DNA of 9,197 nucleotides from Acidobacteriota bacterium (GCA_020439725.1 JAGQSE010000098.1:1-9197); one strand, 5' to 3'. Counted from the stretch's first letter, positions 1 to 6,355 are shown. Notes: a model not told the origin generated them from the letters alone. Numbers and translations are program-made.

Positions 1-807
1 CTCGACGAGGCCTACCTCGACGTCACCCAGCACCTGGGCGGACTACCCTCCGCCACCCACCTCGCCCGCGAGATCCGGCGGCGGGTGCGGGACGAGCGGG
101 AGCTGACGGTCAGCGTCGGTGTCGGCCCCAACCGCCTGGTGGCCAAGATCGCCTCCGACTTCCACAAGCCCGACGGTCTGACCGTCGTACCGCCGCACAA
201 GGTCGAGGGCTTTCTCGCGCCGCTGCCGGTGCGCCGCCTCCAAGGGGTCGGGCCGGCCACCGAGAACGCCCTCGCCGAGCTCGGCGTCGAGACCATCGCC
301 GATCTTCGCGCCCTCGACCTCGACACGCTGGTCGATCGTTTCGGACGCCACGGTGAAGGGCTCTTCCGCTACGCCCGGGGCATCGATCTGAGGCCCGTTC
401 AGCCGTACCGAGAGCGCAAGAGCCTGGGGGCCGAGAACACCTTCGCCAGCGACTTGCGCCGCCTCGAAGCCATGGATCAAGAGATCGACCGGCTCGCGAC
501 GGAGGTGGCGACGGGTCTCGAGAAGCGCGACTTCACCGCCTGGACCGTGACCCTCAAGGTGCGCTATTCGGACTTCACGACCCTCACCCGAGCGCTGACG
601 TTGCCGGCGGCGAGCCGCGACGCGGAGGTGCTGGCGGCGGCGGCGCGATATCTCCTGCACCGCACCGAGGCCCCTCGCCGGCCGGTCAGGCTCCTCGGGG
701 TGACCGCTTCGAAGCTGATCCAGGGCGGCCCGCTCCAGCTACGGTTGTTTCCACCGCAGCTCTCGGCGCCGCGAATGCCCGGGGGCGGCAGCGAGTCGGA
801 GAGCTGA
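1..807 (+). CDS. dinB: DNA polymerase IV (Y-family translesion polymerase), 5' end outside window
   Basis: Y-family DNA polymerase that extends primers past damaged or misaligned template bases. The reading frame is open from base 1, and 268 residues are visible. The first codons read LDEAYLDV, the palm motif in which Asp2 and Glu3 are the catalytic metal-binding carboxylates. The family motif GVGPNRLVAKIASDFHKPDG follows at about residues 40-59. A thumb helix-hairpin-helix (RLQGVGPATENALAELGV) lies near 79-96. The little-finger domain starts near ERKSLGAENTF (about 138) and runs to the end. QLRLF at residues 246-250 fits the C-terminal beta-clamp binding motif of Pol IV. Roughly 100 N-terminal residues, with the rest of the palm and the fingers, lie upstream. 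The last 18 or so residues are a Pro/Gly/Ser-rich tail. No LexA-type control can be judged because the promoter is outside the window. Confidence 0.96.
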   Translation, partial: LDEAYLDVTQHLGGLPSATHLAREIRRRVRDERELTVSVGVGPNRLVAKIASDFHKPDGLTVVPPHKVEGFLAPLPVRRLQGVGPATENALAELGVETIADLRALDLDTLVDRFGRHGEGLFRYARGIDLRPVQPYRERKSLGAENTFASDLRRLEAMDQEIDRLATEVATGLEKRDFTAWTVTLKVRYSDFTTLTRALTLPAASRDAEVLAAAARYLLHRTEAPRRPVRLLGVTASKLIQGGPLQLRLFPPQLSAPRMPGGGSESES

Positions 808-1046
808 GCTCGCCTCTCAGCGGTTGCGTTTCGACCCCTTGGGCGCCAGACTGAGTCCCGTTCCGGCGTCGGCGAGGTGTCCCCGAGGGAGGACAAAACT
901 CGTTTCGTAGCCAGGTTTTGGCGGAGGAACGCAGGCGTTTCGGAGCCCCGGAGCAAGAGCGAAGGCTGGAACCGATCTTGCTCCTAAGGGCGGGGTGACG
1001 TAGGGCTCCCGAAGACTCGGGAGCACGCCGAGATCGAGGAGGATCC
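808..1046. other. Intergenic region rich in inverted repeats; possible structured leader RNA or interspersed repeat
   Basis: This 239-bp gap has no credible gene. It contains several small inverted repeats in a row: GCCA/TGGC at 910-922; a six-pair hairpin with a CAGG loop at 926-941 (one G-U pair); a perfect nine-pair stem GGAGCAAGA/TCTTGCTCC at 950-958 and 976-984; and a perfect eight-pair stem GCTCCCGA/TCGGGAGC with loop AGAC at 1005-1024. The last hairpin ends about 12 nt before the Shine-Dalgarno of the next gene. No T-tract follows any of them, so an ordinary intrinsic terminator for dinB is not supported. The spacing suggests a structured 5' leader or a mobile or extragenic repeat unit. 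I recognise no known riboswitch consensus. Confidence 0.4.
1037..1042 (+). promoter_or_regulatory. Shine-Dalgarno of the VWFA-related gene
   Basis: AGGAGG lies four bases before the ATG at 1047. It is a near-perfect anti-16S match with short spacing, and it fixes the start of the secreted VWFA protein. Confidence 0.8.
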
Positions 1047-2735
1047 ATGAACGTTCAGCTTTCCCTGCGCCGCGCGACATCGGCCGTCGCGATGGTGTGT
1101 TCGATGTTGCCTCTGGTGTCCGCCCAAGCCCAGGAAGAGCTTCCGGGTGTCTTTGGCGAAATCCTCGACGTCCGGGTGGTCAATCTCGAGGTCGTGGTGA
1201 CCGACAAGGACGGCCTCCGGGTGTCGGGGCTCGAGCCCGGGGACTTCCGCATCCTGGTCGACAAGCAGCCGGTGTCGGTTGACTACTTCACCGAGGTGGT
1301 CGGGGGCGCCGCGGTGGCGGCGCAGGCCGCCGGCGACGGCCCTGCCACGGCAGGGCTGCCTTCCCTCACCCCCGGTGAGCCGGTGGGGACCAGCTACCTG
1401 CTGTTCATCGACGACTTCTTCTCGATTCCCCGGGATCGCGATCAGGTCCTCGACGCCCTGCGCGAGGACCTGCCGCTCCTCGGCCCCGGCGACCGCATGG
1501 CCATCGTCGCCTTCGATGGCAAGCGGCTCGACATGGTGAGCACCTGGAGCGACTCGACGCCGGCCCTCGAGCGGGCCCTCAAAGAGGCCGAGCGGCGGCC
1601 GGCCCACGGTCTCCAGCGGGTGGCCGAGTTCCGCAACTTCCGCGCCGACACCTCGAGCTTGAGCAGTGGCCGCGTCCTGACCACGCGGGCCGGCAACCGG
1701 CTCGACATCGAGGAGGAGTACTACGCGCGGCAGCTCGCCGACCAGGTCGGTCGCTCGGTCGAGGCCGCTGCGGCGACGCTGCGCAGCTTCGCCTCGCCCC
1801 CCGGTCGCAAGGTGATGCTGCTGCTCTCCGGGGGCTGGCCCTTCCAGCCCACCGAGTACGCCACCGCCGATGTCGGCGAGCTAATCTTCGACCGCTACAT
1901 CGACGGTGGTCCGGACCTCTTCCGGACGCTGACGGACACCGCCAACCGCCTCGGCTATACGCTCTATCCGGTCGACGTGCCCGGCCAGCAGGTCGAGGGT
2001 ACCGATCCCGAAGACATCGGCCTGACCCAAGACGACAGCCTCATCGGCGACTCGTCGCAGATCCCCGCCACCGGGCTCAACTTCAAGCGCGAGCAGGAGC
2101 TCCACACCGCCCTTGGCTTCATCGCTCGCGAGACCGGCGGCCGGCCGCTGATCAACTCGACGCGCCTCGACAGCCTGCCGCGGGTGGTCGAGGACACGCG
2201 TTCCTACTACTGGCTCGGCTTCACGCCCACCTGGCAGGGCGACGACAAGATCCACGACATCAAGGTGGAGGTCACCAAGCCCGGGCTCAAGGTGCGCTCC
2301 CGCGAGAGCTTCCAGGACCTGTCGCGGAGGACCGAGGTCACCAACATGGTCGAGAGCGCGCTGCTCTTCGGCAACGCCCCGAGCGCCAATACGCTGCGCG
2401 TCGAGCTGGGCCAGGCCAAGCGCGCCGGCCGCGGCAAGGTCCAGGTGCCGATGACGGTGATCGTGAACACCGACCAGATCGCGGTGCTGCCCTATGGCGA
2501 CGGCTATGCGGCCCAGCTGGAGCTGCGCATCGCCGCGGTGGATCAGGAAGGGGGGCGGTCACCGATCCCGGTGATTCCACTCCAGCTGGTCTCCGAACAG
2601 CCATTGCCCCCGGGCCAGGAGCTGCGGTACACCCACGAGGTGACCTTGCGCAAAGGGCCCCAGGAGCTGATCGTGGCGGTCTACGACCCGGCCAGCGGCA
2701 ACCTGCTTTCGTCCCTCGAGAAGGTCCGGTTCTGA
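1047..2735 (+). CDS. Secreted VWFA-related (Acidobacteria-type) protein
   Basis: Exported protein of 562 residues with a von Willebrand factor A-like fold, resembling the VWFA-related domain family (TIGR03436 type) that is highly multiplied in Acidobacteriota. The N-terminus has Arg8-Arg9, a hydrophobic stretch and a signal-peptidase I site (S-A-Q-A before Q29), so it is probably periplasmic or extracellular. Residues 44-84 (VNLEVVVTDKDGLRVSGLEP and onward) form the typical lead-in strand segment. The A-domain core runs from about 116 to 392. It includes the first strand YLLFIDDFFS (117-126), GDRMAIVAFD (148-157), GRKVMLLLSGGWPF (253-266) and SYYWLGFTP (386-394). The MIDAS motif is degenerate: IDDFFS replaces DxSxS, so metal-dependent ligand binding is uncertain. 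Residues about 430-562 form a further beta-rich region. The start is set by AGGAGG four bases upstream. The physiological ligand is unknown. Confidence 0.9.
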   Translation: MNVQLSLRRATSAVAMVCSMLPLVSAQAQEELPGVFGEILDVRVVNLEVVVTDKDGLRVSGLEPGDFRILVDKQPVSVDYFTEVVGGAAVAAQAAGDGPATAGLPSLTPGEPVGTSYLLFIDDFFSIPRDRDQVLDALREDLPLLGPGDRMAIVAFDGKRLDMVSTWSDSTPALERALKEAERRPAHGLQRVAEFRNFRADTSSLSSGRVLTTRAGNRLDIEEEYYARQLADQVGRSVEAAAATLRSFASPPGRKVMLLLSGGWPFQPTEYATADVGELIFDRYIDGGPDLFRTLTDTANRLGYTLYPVDVPGQQVEGTDPEDIGLTQDDSLIGDSSQIPATGLNFKREQELHTALGFIARETGGRPLINSTRLDSLPRVVEDTRSYYWLGFTPTWQGDDKIHDIKVEVTKPGLKVRSRESFQDLSRRTEVTNMVESALLFGNAPSANTLRVELGQAKRAGRGKVQVPMTVIVNTDQIAVLPYGDGYAAQLELRIAAVDQEGGRSPIPVIPLQLVSEQPLPPGQELRYTHEVTLRKGPQELIVAVYDPASGNLLSSLEKVRF

Positions 2736-2749
2736 GCCGAAGCCAGGAT

Positions 2750-2827
2750 CCGGTCTGCTCTGGTCGACGGAGGAGCAGGCCGGCCTATGCGACCTCGCTC
2801 ATAAGGTTGAGCCGGAGATGCTTTTTT
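2750..2827 (+). terminator. Possible terminator region downstream of the VWFA gene
   Basis: An 11-pair stem CCGGTCTGCTC (2750-2760) / GAGCAGGCCGG (2773-2783), with one U-G pair and a 12-nt loop, begins 15 bases after the stop codon. It has no adjacent T-tract. A second, weaker stem, GCTCA/TGAGC at 2797-2812, is followed a few bases later by six T (2822-2827). Either or both could end transcription of the VWFA gene. Neither is a textbook intrinsic terminator. Confidence 0.4.
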
Positions 2828-2834
2828 GCTTGAA

Positions 2835-2863
2835 TTGTCCCGGTTTGGAGCTCCGGCGATACT
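2835..2863 (+). promoter_or_regulatory. Candidate sigma-70-like promoter for the small secreted protein
   Basis: TTGTCC (2835-2840) and GATACT (2858-2863) are separated by 17 bases. Each matches four of six consensus positions. They lie in an AT-richer patch (about 2820-2880) that stands out from the GC-rich surroundings. This would give a leader of about 80 nt before the ATG at 2950. A seven-base inverted repeat, GCTCCGG (2850-2856) / CCGGAGC (2885-2891), flanks the -10 and predicted start and could be an operator or leader stem. Confidence 0.35.
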
Positions 2864-2949
2864 CTATTCAATAAAGGCGCTAACCCGGAGCCACCCCCCC
2901 CACGAGCGGCGCCAAGTCTAGTTTCTGCGAGAGAGGAAGGAGAGGATCG

Positions 2950-3273
2950 ATGAACGTGCGATCGATTCGTTGGACGGCTGCTGCTCTGGTGCTGGTGTTC
3001 GCTCTCGTCCTGATGCCGCTGTCGGTGTCGGCGGCGCCCGCAGGCCAACAGCAGTCACTTCAGACCACAATGACCCCCGCTTCGCTGTGGACGGTCGTTT
3101 CCGACTGGGTCCGCGGCTTGTTGGTGGGAGTCTTCGATTTTTCGAGCCAGGATGCCACGGACACGAATTCTGCCGGAGGCGGCCAAACTCTACCTGCTCC
3201 CCCTTACTCGCCCAGCGAGCATGGAGGATCGATCGACCCCAATGGGTGCCCTATCGGCTCAGAATGCGCGTGA
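2950..3273 (+). CDS. Small secreted protein with a two-cysteine C-terminal tail, function unknown
   Basis: A 107-residue product. The sequence shows an N-terminal signal peptide: Arg5 and Arg7, a hydrophobic core at about 10-24 (AALVLVFALV and onward), and a cleavage site after S-V-S-A near residue 28. The mature part is about 79 residues. It has a Gln-rich start, a possible amphipathic or hydrophobic segment (LWTVVSDWVRGLLVGVFDF, about 45-63), a Gly/Pro/Ser linker, and the tail GGSIDPNGCPIGSECA with Cys100 and Cys106. A purine-rich Shine-Dalgarno (AAGGAG, 2938-2943 region) precedes the ATG. Reading-frame choice rests on that site and the signal peptide, because overlapping frames are also open. 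I do not recognise the family. It lies 204 bp upstream of the TPR gene on the same strand. It could be an exported peptide precursor, a small envelope protein, or (less likely) a spurious ORF. Confidence 0.6.
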   Translation: MNVRSIRWTAAALVLVFALVLMPLSVSAAPAGQQQSLQTTMTPASLWTVVSDWVRGLLVGVFDFSSQDATDTNSAGGGQTLPAPPYSPSEHGGSIDPNGCPIGSECA

Positions 3274-3275
3274 GC

Positions 3276-3314
3276 ACCGCCGTCAGGGCACAGTGATCAT
3301 CGCGGGCCGGCGGT
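3276..3314 (+). repeat. Inverted repeat just after the small secreted gene
   Basis: ACCGCCG (3276-3282) and CGGCGGT (3308-3314) are perfect inverted copies separated by 25 bases. They start three bases after the stop codon of the small secreted gene. No T-tract follows, so this is at best a weak or factor-assisted terminator or a message-end stem. Confidence 0.3.
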
Positions 3315-3350
3315 ATCCAAGTCCTTAGAGGGCGCTTCTGCAGGTTCGTC

Positions 3351-3379
3351 TTGTGTGACCATTTAGGATGCTTTAAACT
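3351..3379 (+). promoter_or_regulatory. Candidate promoter for the TPR protein gene
   Basis: TTGTGT (3351-3356) and TAAACT (3374-3379) are 17 bases apart, inside a short AT-rich stretch (ATTTAGGATGCTTTAAACT). The -35 match is weak (three of six) and the -10 fits four of six. The same TAAACT hexamer sits just before the K+ channel gene. If used, it gives a leader of about 90 nt to the ATG at 3478. It implies the TPR gene can be expressed separately from the upstream small gene. Confidence 0.35.
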
Positions 3380-3477
3380 GGTGTTTGGTTGGCGACAACA
3401 TCGACATCTCCCTTCGGGGCTTTGGTGGTTTTCCGCGATCGACCCGGCAAGGCGGCGGGCGGTGGAGGATCGGGACT

Positions 3478-4809
3478 ATGAACGATTCTAAGAAGAACGA
3501 GCGAGGAGCGGTTTTGGCCTTGCCTTGGGTCGACCTGGCCAAGGTGATGTCACCGTTCGCTTCGACCCAGGACGTTGCCACCGGTGAAGGCGCGAAGACT
3601 CTCGCAGTCAAGCCCAAGAGTCCGCCGGGAGGAGCCCAGCCAATCGACAGCTCGAGCTATGACGTCGCCTTCCAGCGCGTCACCGATCGGCTGTTCAATG
3701 GCGATCGGATCGACACCAAGGAGCGTCTCACGGCTCCCATTCTCTTCGCCGAGATCCTGTCGCTCCCGGCCGAAAGACGTCTCGAGACGATCCAGGGCGA
3801 GCCGCGCTTTCACACCTATCTCTTGGCGGAGATGCTGCTCGAGAGCAGCCGGGAAGCCTGGTTCGACCATCCGCTCAAGGCCATCGAGGGCGCGCGCCTC
3901 GCTCTGGCCGTGGCACAGCGCCTCGACGTCGCCTTCTACGGATCGGTGTTGCCGCGCAGCCTTGAGCTCAAGGCCCATGCCTATCTCGGCAACGCCTACC
4001 GGATCCGCGGATCGCTGGCCGACGCCTATCAGGCGTTTCAGCGGGTTGATGCGCTGCTCGAAGAGGGTGCTCTCAACATCTACGAGCGGGCTGAGGTCCT
4101 GTCGCTCAAGGCCTCGTTGTTCAAGGACCTGCGGCAGTTCGCGGACGCCGGCGAGCTCCTCGAGGAGATCGAAGGGGTTTACCGGCAGGCGGGTGACGAT
4201 CATCAGGTGGGCCGCACCCAGATCCAGAAGGCCGTGGTGCTGGGGAATCAGGGGCGAGTCCTCGAAGCCGTCGACGCGTTGCGCGATGCCATCTCGCTGA
4301 TCGATATCCGCCGTGAGCCGCGAGTGGTGGTCAGCGCCTGGATCACCATGTCGAACTTCCTCGTCGGGGAAGAGCAGTTCGACGAAGCCGAGGAAGCGCT
4401 GAGGAATGTACTCGACGTCACCGACCGGTTGAGCGTGGCCCGCGTGCGGCTCGTCCAGGGCAAGATCGCTGCGGGAAGAGAGCAGCTCGAGAGTGCCGAA
4501 ACCAAGCTCATCGAGTCGCAGGCGATCTTCACCGAGCGGGGAGCCAGCTTCGACGCCGGCCTCGCGGCTCTCGATCTGTCGCTGGTCTACCTGCGGCAGG
4601 GGCTCGTGGGTCGGGTACGGAAGATGGCCGAAGAGATTCTGCTCGTCTTCCGCAGCCACAACCTCGCGCCGGAGATCATGGCGGCAATGATTCTTTTCCA
4701 GCACGCAGCGGAGCGCGAGATCGCGACCCTCGGTCTGGTCAAGGAAATCGTCGGCTATCTCGAGCGCAGCCGCGACTTCGGCAGCCTGAAGGGCTTCGAC
4801 TCGCCGTAG
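3478..4809 (+). CDS. Tetratricopeptide-repeat (TPR) protein, Acidobacteria-type
   Basis: A 443-residue soluble protein with no signal peptide or membrane segment. Residues 1-60 are low-complexity. Residues about 62-160 are helical and include AEILSLPAERRLETIQGEPR, which resembles the N-terminal module of TPR proteins I associate with Acidobacteriota. Six TPR-like helical hairpins follow at about 163-197, 203-237, 244-277, 282-316, 319-353 and 358-392 (for example AHAYLGNAYRIRGSLADAYQ and LDLSLVYLRQG). They form a superhelical surface for protein or peptide binding. No HTH, kinase or other effector domain is visible, so its output is unknown. I chose the ATG at 3478 because GGAGG (3464-3468) lies nine bases upstream. 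The frame is open to a TTG at 3385, which would add 31 residues but has no good ribosome site. It ends in a strong terminator. A role as adaptor or receptor is an inference. Confidence 0.85.
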   Translation: MNDSKKNERGAVLALPWVDLAKVMSPFASTQDVATGEGAKTLAVKPKSPPGGAQPIDSSSYDVAFQRVTDRLFNGDRIDTKERLTAPILFAEILSLPAERRLETIQGEPRFHTYLLAEMLLESSREAWFDHPLKAIEGARLALAVAQRLDVAFYGSVLPRSLELKAHAYLGNAYRIRGSLADAYQAFQRVDALLEEGALNIYERAEVLSLKASLFKDLRQFADAGELLEEIEGVYRQAGDDHQVGRTQIQKAVVLGNQGRVLEAVDALRDAISLIDIRREPRVVVSAWITMSNFLVGEEQFDEAEEALRNVLDVTDRLSVARVRLVQGKIAAGREQLESAETKLIESQAIFTERGASFDAGLAALDLSLVYLRQGLVGRVRKMAEEILLVFRSHNLAPEIMAAMILFQHAAEREIATLGLVKEIVGYLERSRDFGSLKGFDSP

Positions 4810-4832
4810 GCGACCGTTCAGAGGTCCGATCG

Positions 4833-4860
4833 AAGCCTCCCGACGGCGGGAGGCTTTTTT
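4833..4860 (+). terminator. Intrinsic terminator of the TPR gene
   Basis: A perfect ten-pair stem AAGCCTCCCG / CGGGAGGCTT with loop ACGG runs directly into a six-T tract (4855-4860). It starts 23 bases after the TPR stop codon. It lies between convergent genes, but the T-tract is on the plus-strand side only, so it mainly serves the TPR gene. Confidence 0.92.
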
Positions 4861-4889
4861 CGTGGCGCTGGAGGCGGCGGGTGGGCCCG

Positions 4890-5834
4890 TCAGGGACCCT
4901 GTCGGAGCTCGGCCAGCTCGCGGCGCAGGTCTCCCAGGTCTTCGGTGAGCAGGGCGCCGGCTTCTTCGAGCGCGGCGATGTAGCCGGCGGCGGCGCGGCC
5001 GCCGACGAAGATCGGGATCCCCGCATCGAGATGCCGGGCAAGGCGCCGGATCTCGCTCGAAACGTGCGCGTCGTCCGGCGGATAAACGATGCTCAGCAGG
5101 ATCGCCCGCGCCCGGCGCTGGCGCGCTGCGGCGACGATCTCCTCCGCCGGTAGATCGGGCCCCAGATAGGTGACGTTCCAGCCTTCCGCGGCAGCGGCAC
5201 AGGCGGCGACCAGGGCGCCGAGCTCGTGCAGCTGACCCGTCGGCGTGGTGACGATGAGATGAGGTGCGGAGCCGGGAGCTCGGTAAGCGTTGTGGAGGTT
5301 CCCGACGAACGAGCGCACCGTGGCGGTCGCCATGTGCTCGTGGATCGGTCGCAGCTCACCGCGCAGCCAGCGGTCGCCGATGCGCTGCATCAGCGGGACC
5401 AGGAGCTTCTCCAGCAGGTGAAAGCGGTTGAGATCAACCGCGGCACGCTCGAGCTCGTACTCGAGCCGCACCCGGTCGAGGGCCTCGATGGCCTCCATGC
5501 AATGGCGGAGGTGCTCGTCCGCATCCGACCCGGCGCCATCGGCTGGAGCCGGCTTGGTCTCGCTGTCGAGCTCTAGCTCGCCGACCAGGGCGCGCAGCTG
5601 GTCGTCCTCGAGCGGCGCGATGCGGCTGATCGAGTGCCCGGCGTCGGTCAGGGCCCCCAGCAGGCGCAGGCGCTCGACATCCTCCTCGGAATAGAGCCGG
5701 TGCTTGCCCCCGGTGCGCTGGGGCTCCACCGCCTTGTACCGTCGCTCCCAGGCCCGGATCAGGTCGGGCTTGAGACCGGTTCGTCGGCAGACCAGCCCGA
5801 TGGGTTGGAGAGCGGTGTCGTCGTGTAGATCCAT
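4890..5834 (-). CDS. MerR-family B12-binding transcriptional regulator (CarH/LitR-like)
   Basis: A 314-residue regulator of the CarH/LitR type, which uses adenosylcobalamin as a light-sensing or metabolite cofactor to control DNA binding. The MerR winged HTH spans about 10-75 and contains the family motif WERRYKAVEPQRTGGKHRLY (29-48). A helical cap domain spans about 105-185 and holds W156-x9-E166-H167, the Wx9EH motif over the adenosyl group. The Rossmann B12 domain (about 190-300) has HELG with His203 as the expected lower cobalt ligand, SIV at 248-250 and GG at 278-279. Two oddities: residue 157 after the Trp is Leu where Thermus CarH has His132, and the usual E/DxHxxG begins with Gln201. 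The frame is open further upstream into the S4 gene, but MerR homology and the promoter support the start at 5834. No carotenoid or cobalamin genes are in view, so the targets are unknown. Confidence 0.92.
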   Translation of the reverse strand: MDLHDDTALQPIGLVCRRTGLKPDLIRAWERRYKAVEPQRTGGKHRLYSEEDVERLRLLGALTDAGHSISRIAPLEDDQLRALVGELELDSETKPAPADGAGSDADEHLRHCMEAIEALDRVRLEYELERAAVDLNRFHLLEKLLVPLMQRIGDRWLRGELRPIHEHMATATVRSFVGNLHNAYRAPGSAPHLIVTTPTGQLHELGALVAACAAAAEGWNVTYLGPDLPAEEIVAAARQRRARAILLSIVYPPDDAHVSSEIRRLARHLDAGIPIFVGGRAAAGYIAALEEAGALLTEDLGDLRRELAELRQGP

Positions 5835-5840
5835 CGCCGG

Positions 5841-5870
5841 ATGATAGGGAGTGCGTCCAACTCGGGTCAA
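5841..5870 (-). promoter_or_regulatory. Strong sigma-70-like promoter of the CarH-like gene, predicted leaderless
   Basis: On the minus strand, TTGACC (5870-5865) and TATCAT (5846-5841) are separated by 18 bases, each matching five of six consensus positions. Only six bases (CCGGCG) separate the -10 from the ATG at 5834, so the expected transcription start falls on or next to the start codon, and no Shine-Dalgarno is present. The spacer contains GAGT-N7-ACTC (minus-strand reading), a small dyad between -35 and -10 where a MerR-type dimer could bind for autoregulation. That operator role is an inference. Confidence 0.7.
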
Positions 5871-5918
5871 TGTTCTGTCCAGGGCTGAGGGTGGGGCCTC
5901 TAGGGCCGGCGAGTTCTT

Positions 5919-5958
5919 GGGCCCGGATGCCTGGGGGCCGGATGCTTGGGGACCCGTA
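5919..5958. repeat. 15-bp imperfect tandem repeat
   Basis: GGGCCCGGATGCCTG (5919-5933) is followed directly by GGGGCCGGATGCTTG (5934-5948), identical at 13 of 15 positions. A partial third copy starts with GGGACCCG. It lies in the 146-bp gap between the S4 gene stop and the CarH-like promoter. No terminator is evident in this gap. Confidence 0.7.
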
Positions 5959-5980
5959 GTGGCGACGGGACGGACCGGGT

Positions 5981-6355
5981 TCAGCTGGTTTCGAAGCGCT
6001 CGATCTCGCGACGCTGCTTCTTGGTCGGGCGGCCGGCGCCGCGCTCGCGCTGGACGGGCGCGCGCCGGAGCAGACGGGCCAGGGGATCCGCCGCGGGCTT
6101 GGGAGGGCTCAAGTCTTCGAAGAGGCGCGGTACCTCCGCCTTGGGCAGGGTCTTGTCGCGCAGCTCCCGGACGACCAAGACCTGCGTCCAGTCGCCTTTC
6201 TCGATCTCGACGCGGTCCTCGAGCTGTAGCCGGCGGTGGGCCTTGGCGACCTCGCCATTGACCCGGACCCGGCTCAGGCCGCATTCGCGCGTGGCTTGGC
6301 TGCGCGTCTTGAACACCCGGGCGACGTGGAGCCATTTGTCGAGGCGGACTTCCAT
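5981..6355 (-). CDS. hslR: S4-domain RNA-binding protein, Hsp15-like
   Basis: A 124-residue basic protein of the Hsp15 (HslR) family. In E. coli, Hsp15 is a heat-shock protein that binds 50S subunits carrying stalled nascent chains and helps recycle them. The S4 fold covers residues 1-65, beginning MEVRLDKWLHVARVFKTRSQ and continuing with the RVNGEVAK turn (31-38) typical of S4 domains. The C-terminal extension ends GRPTKKQRREIERF (109-122), matching the basic RPTKKxRR-x-x-xRF tail of Hsp15-like proteins. I start it at the ATG complementary to 6353-6355 because homology begins there. The longer open frame to 6403 would add 16 unsupported residues. No Shine-Dalgarno is seen. TAGACT lies seven bases before the ATG. 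It is transcribed toward the CarH-like gene, so read-through is possible. Confidence 0.9.
   Translation of the reverse strand: MEVRLDKWLHVARVFKTRSQATRECGLSRVRVNGEVAKAHRRLQLEDRVEIEKGDWTQVLVVRELRDKTLPKAEVPRLFEDLSPPKPAADPLARLLRRAPVQRERGAGRPTKKQRREIERFETS

Noticed and set aside
817..1080. Minus-strand ORFs in the dinB-VWFA gap
   Set aside because: No ribosome site or domain, and the region is better explained by its series of inverted repeats. If it is a dispersed repeat, such ORFs would recur as artefacts.
984..1607. Minus-strand 207-codon open frame overlapping the VWFA gene start
   Set aside because: It overlaps a clear signal peptide and VWFA domain on the plus strand, and its product is low-complexity with no recognisable motif.
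3385..3477. TTG start that lengthens the TPR protein by 31 residues
   Set aside because: No Shine-Dalgarno before the TTG, while the ATG at 3478 has GGAGG nine bases upstream. The added residues show no domain.
3550..4704. Long open frame (384 codons) on the minus strand opposite the TPR gene
   Set aside because: The plus strand encodes a coherent TPR protein with a ribosome site and terminator. The minus-frame product has no domain or ribosome site and is a high-GC shadow.
5835..5980. Cobalamin riboswitch upstream of the B12-binding regulator
   Set aside because: No B12-box-like sequence is seen, and the promoter lies immediately before the ATG, leaving no leader to hold one.
5835..6335. 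Upstream extension of the CarH-like frame through the S4 gene
   Set aside because: The extension is Arg/Pro/Gly-rich, overlaps the Hsp15-like gene in another frame on the same strand, and lies upstream of a strong promoter next to the MerR-homologous start.
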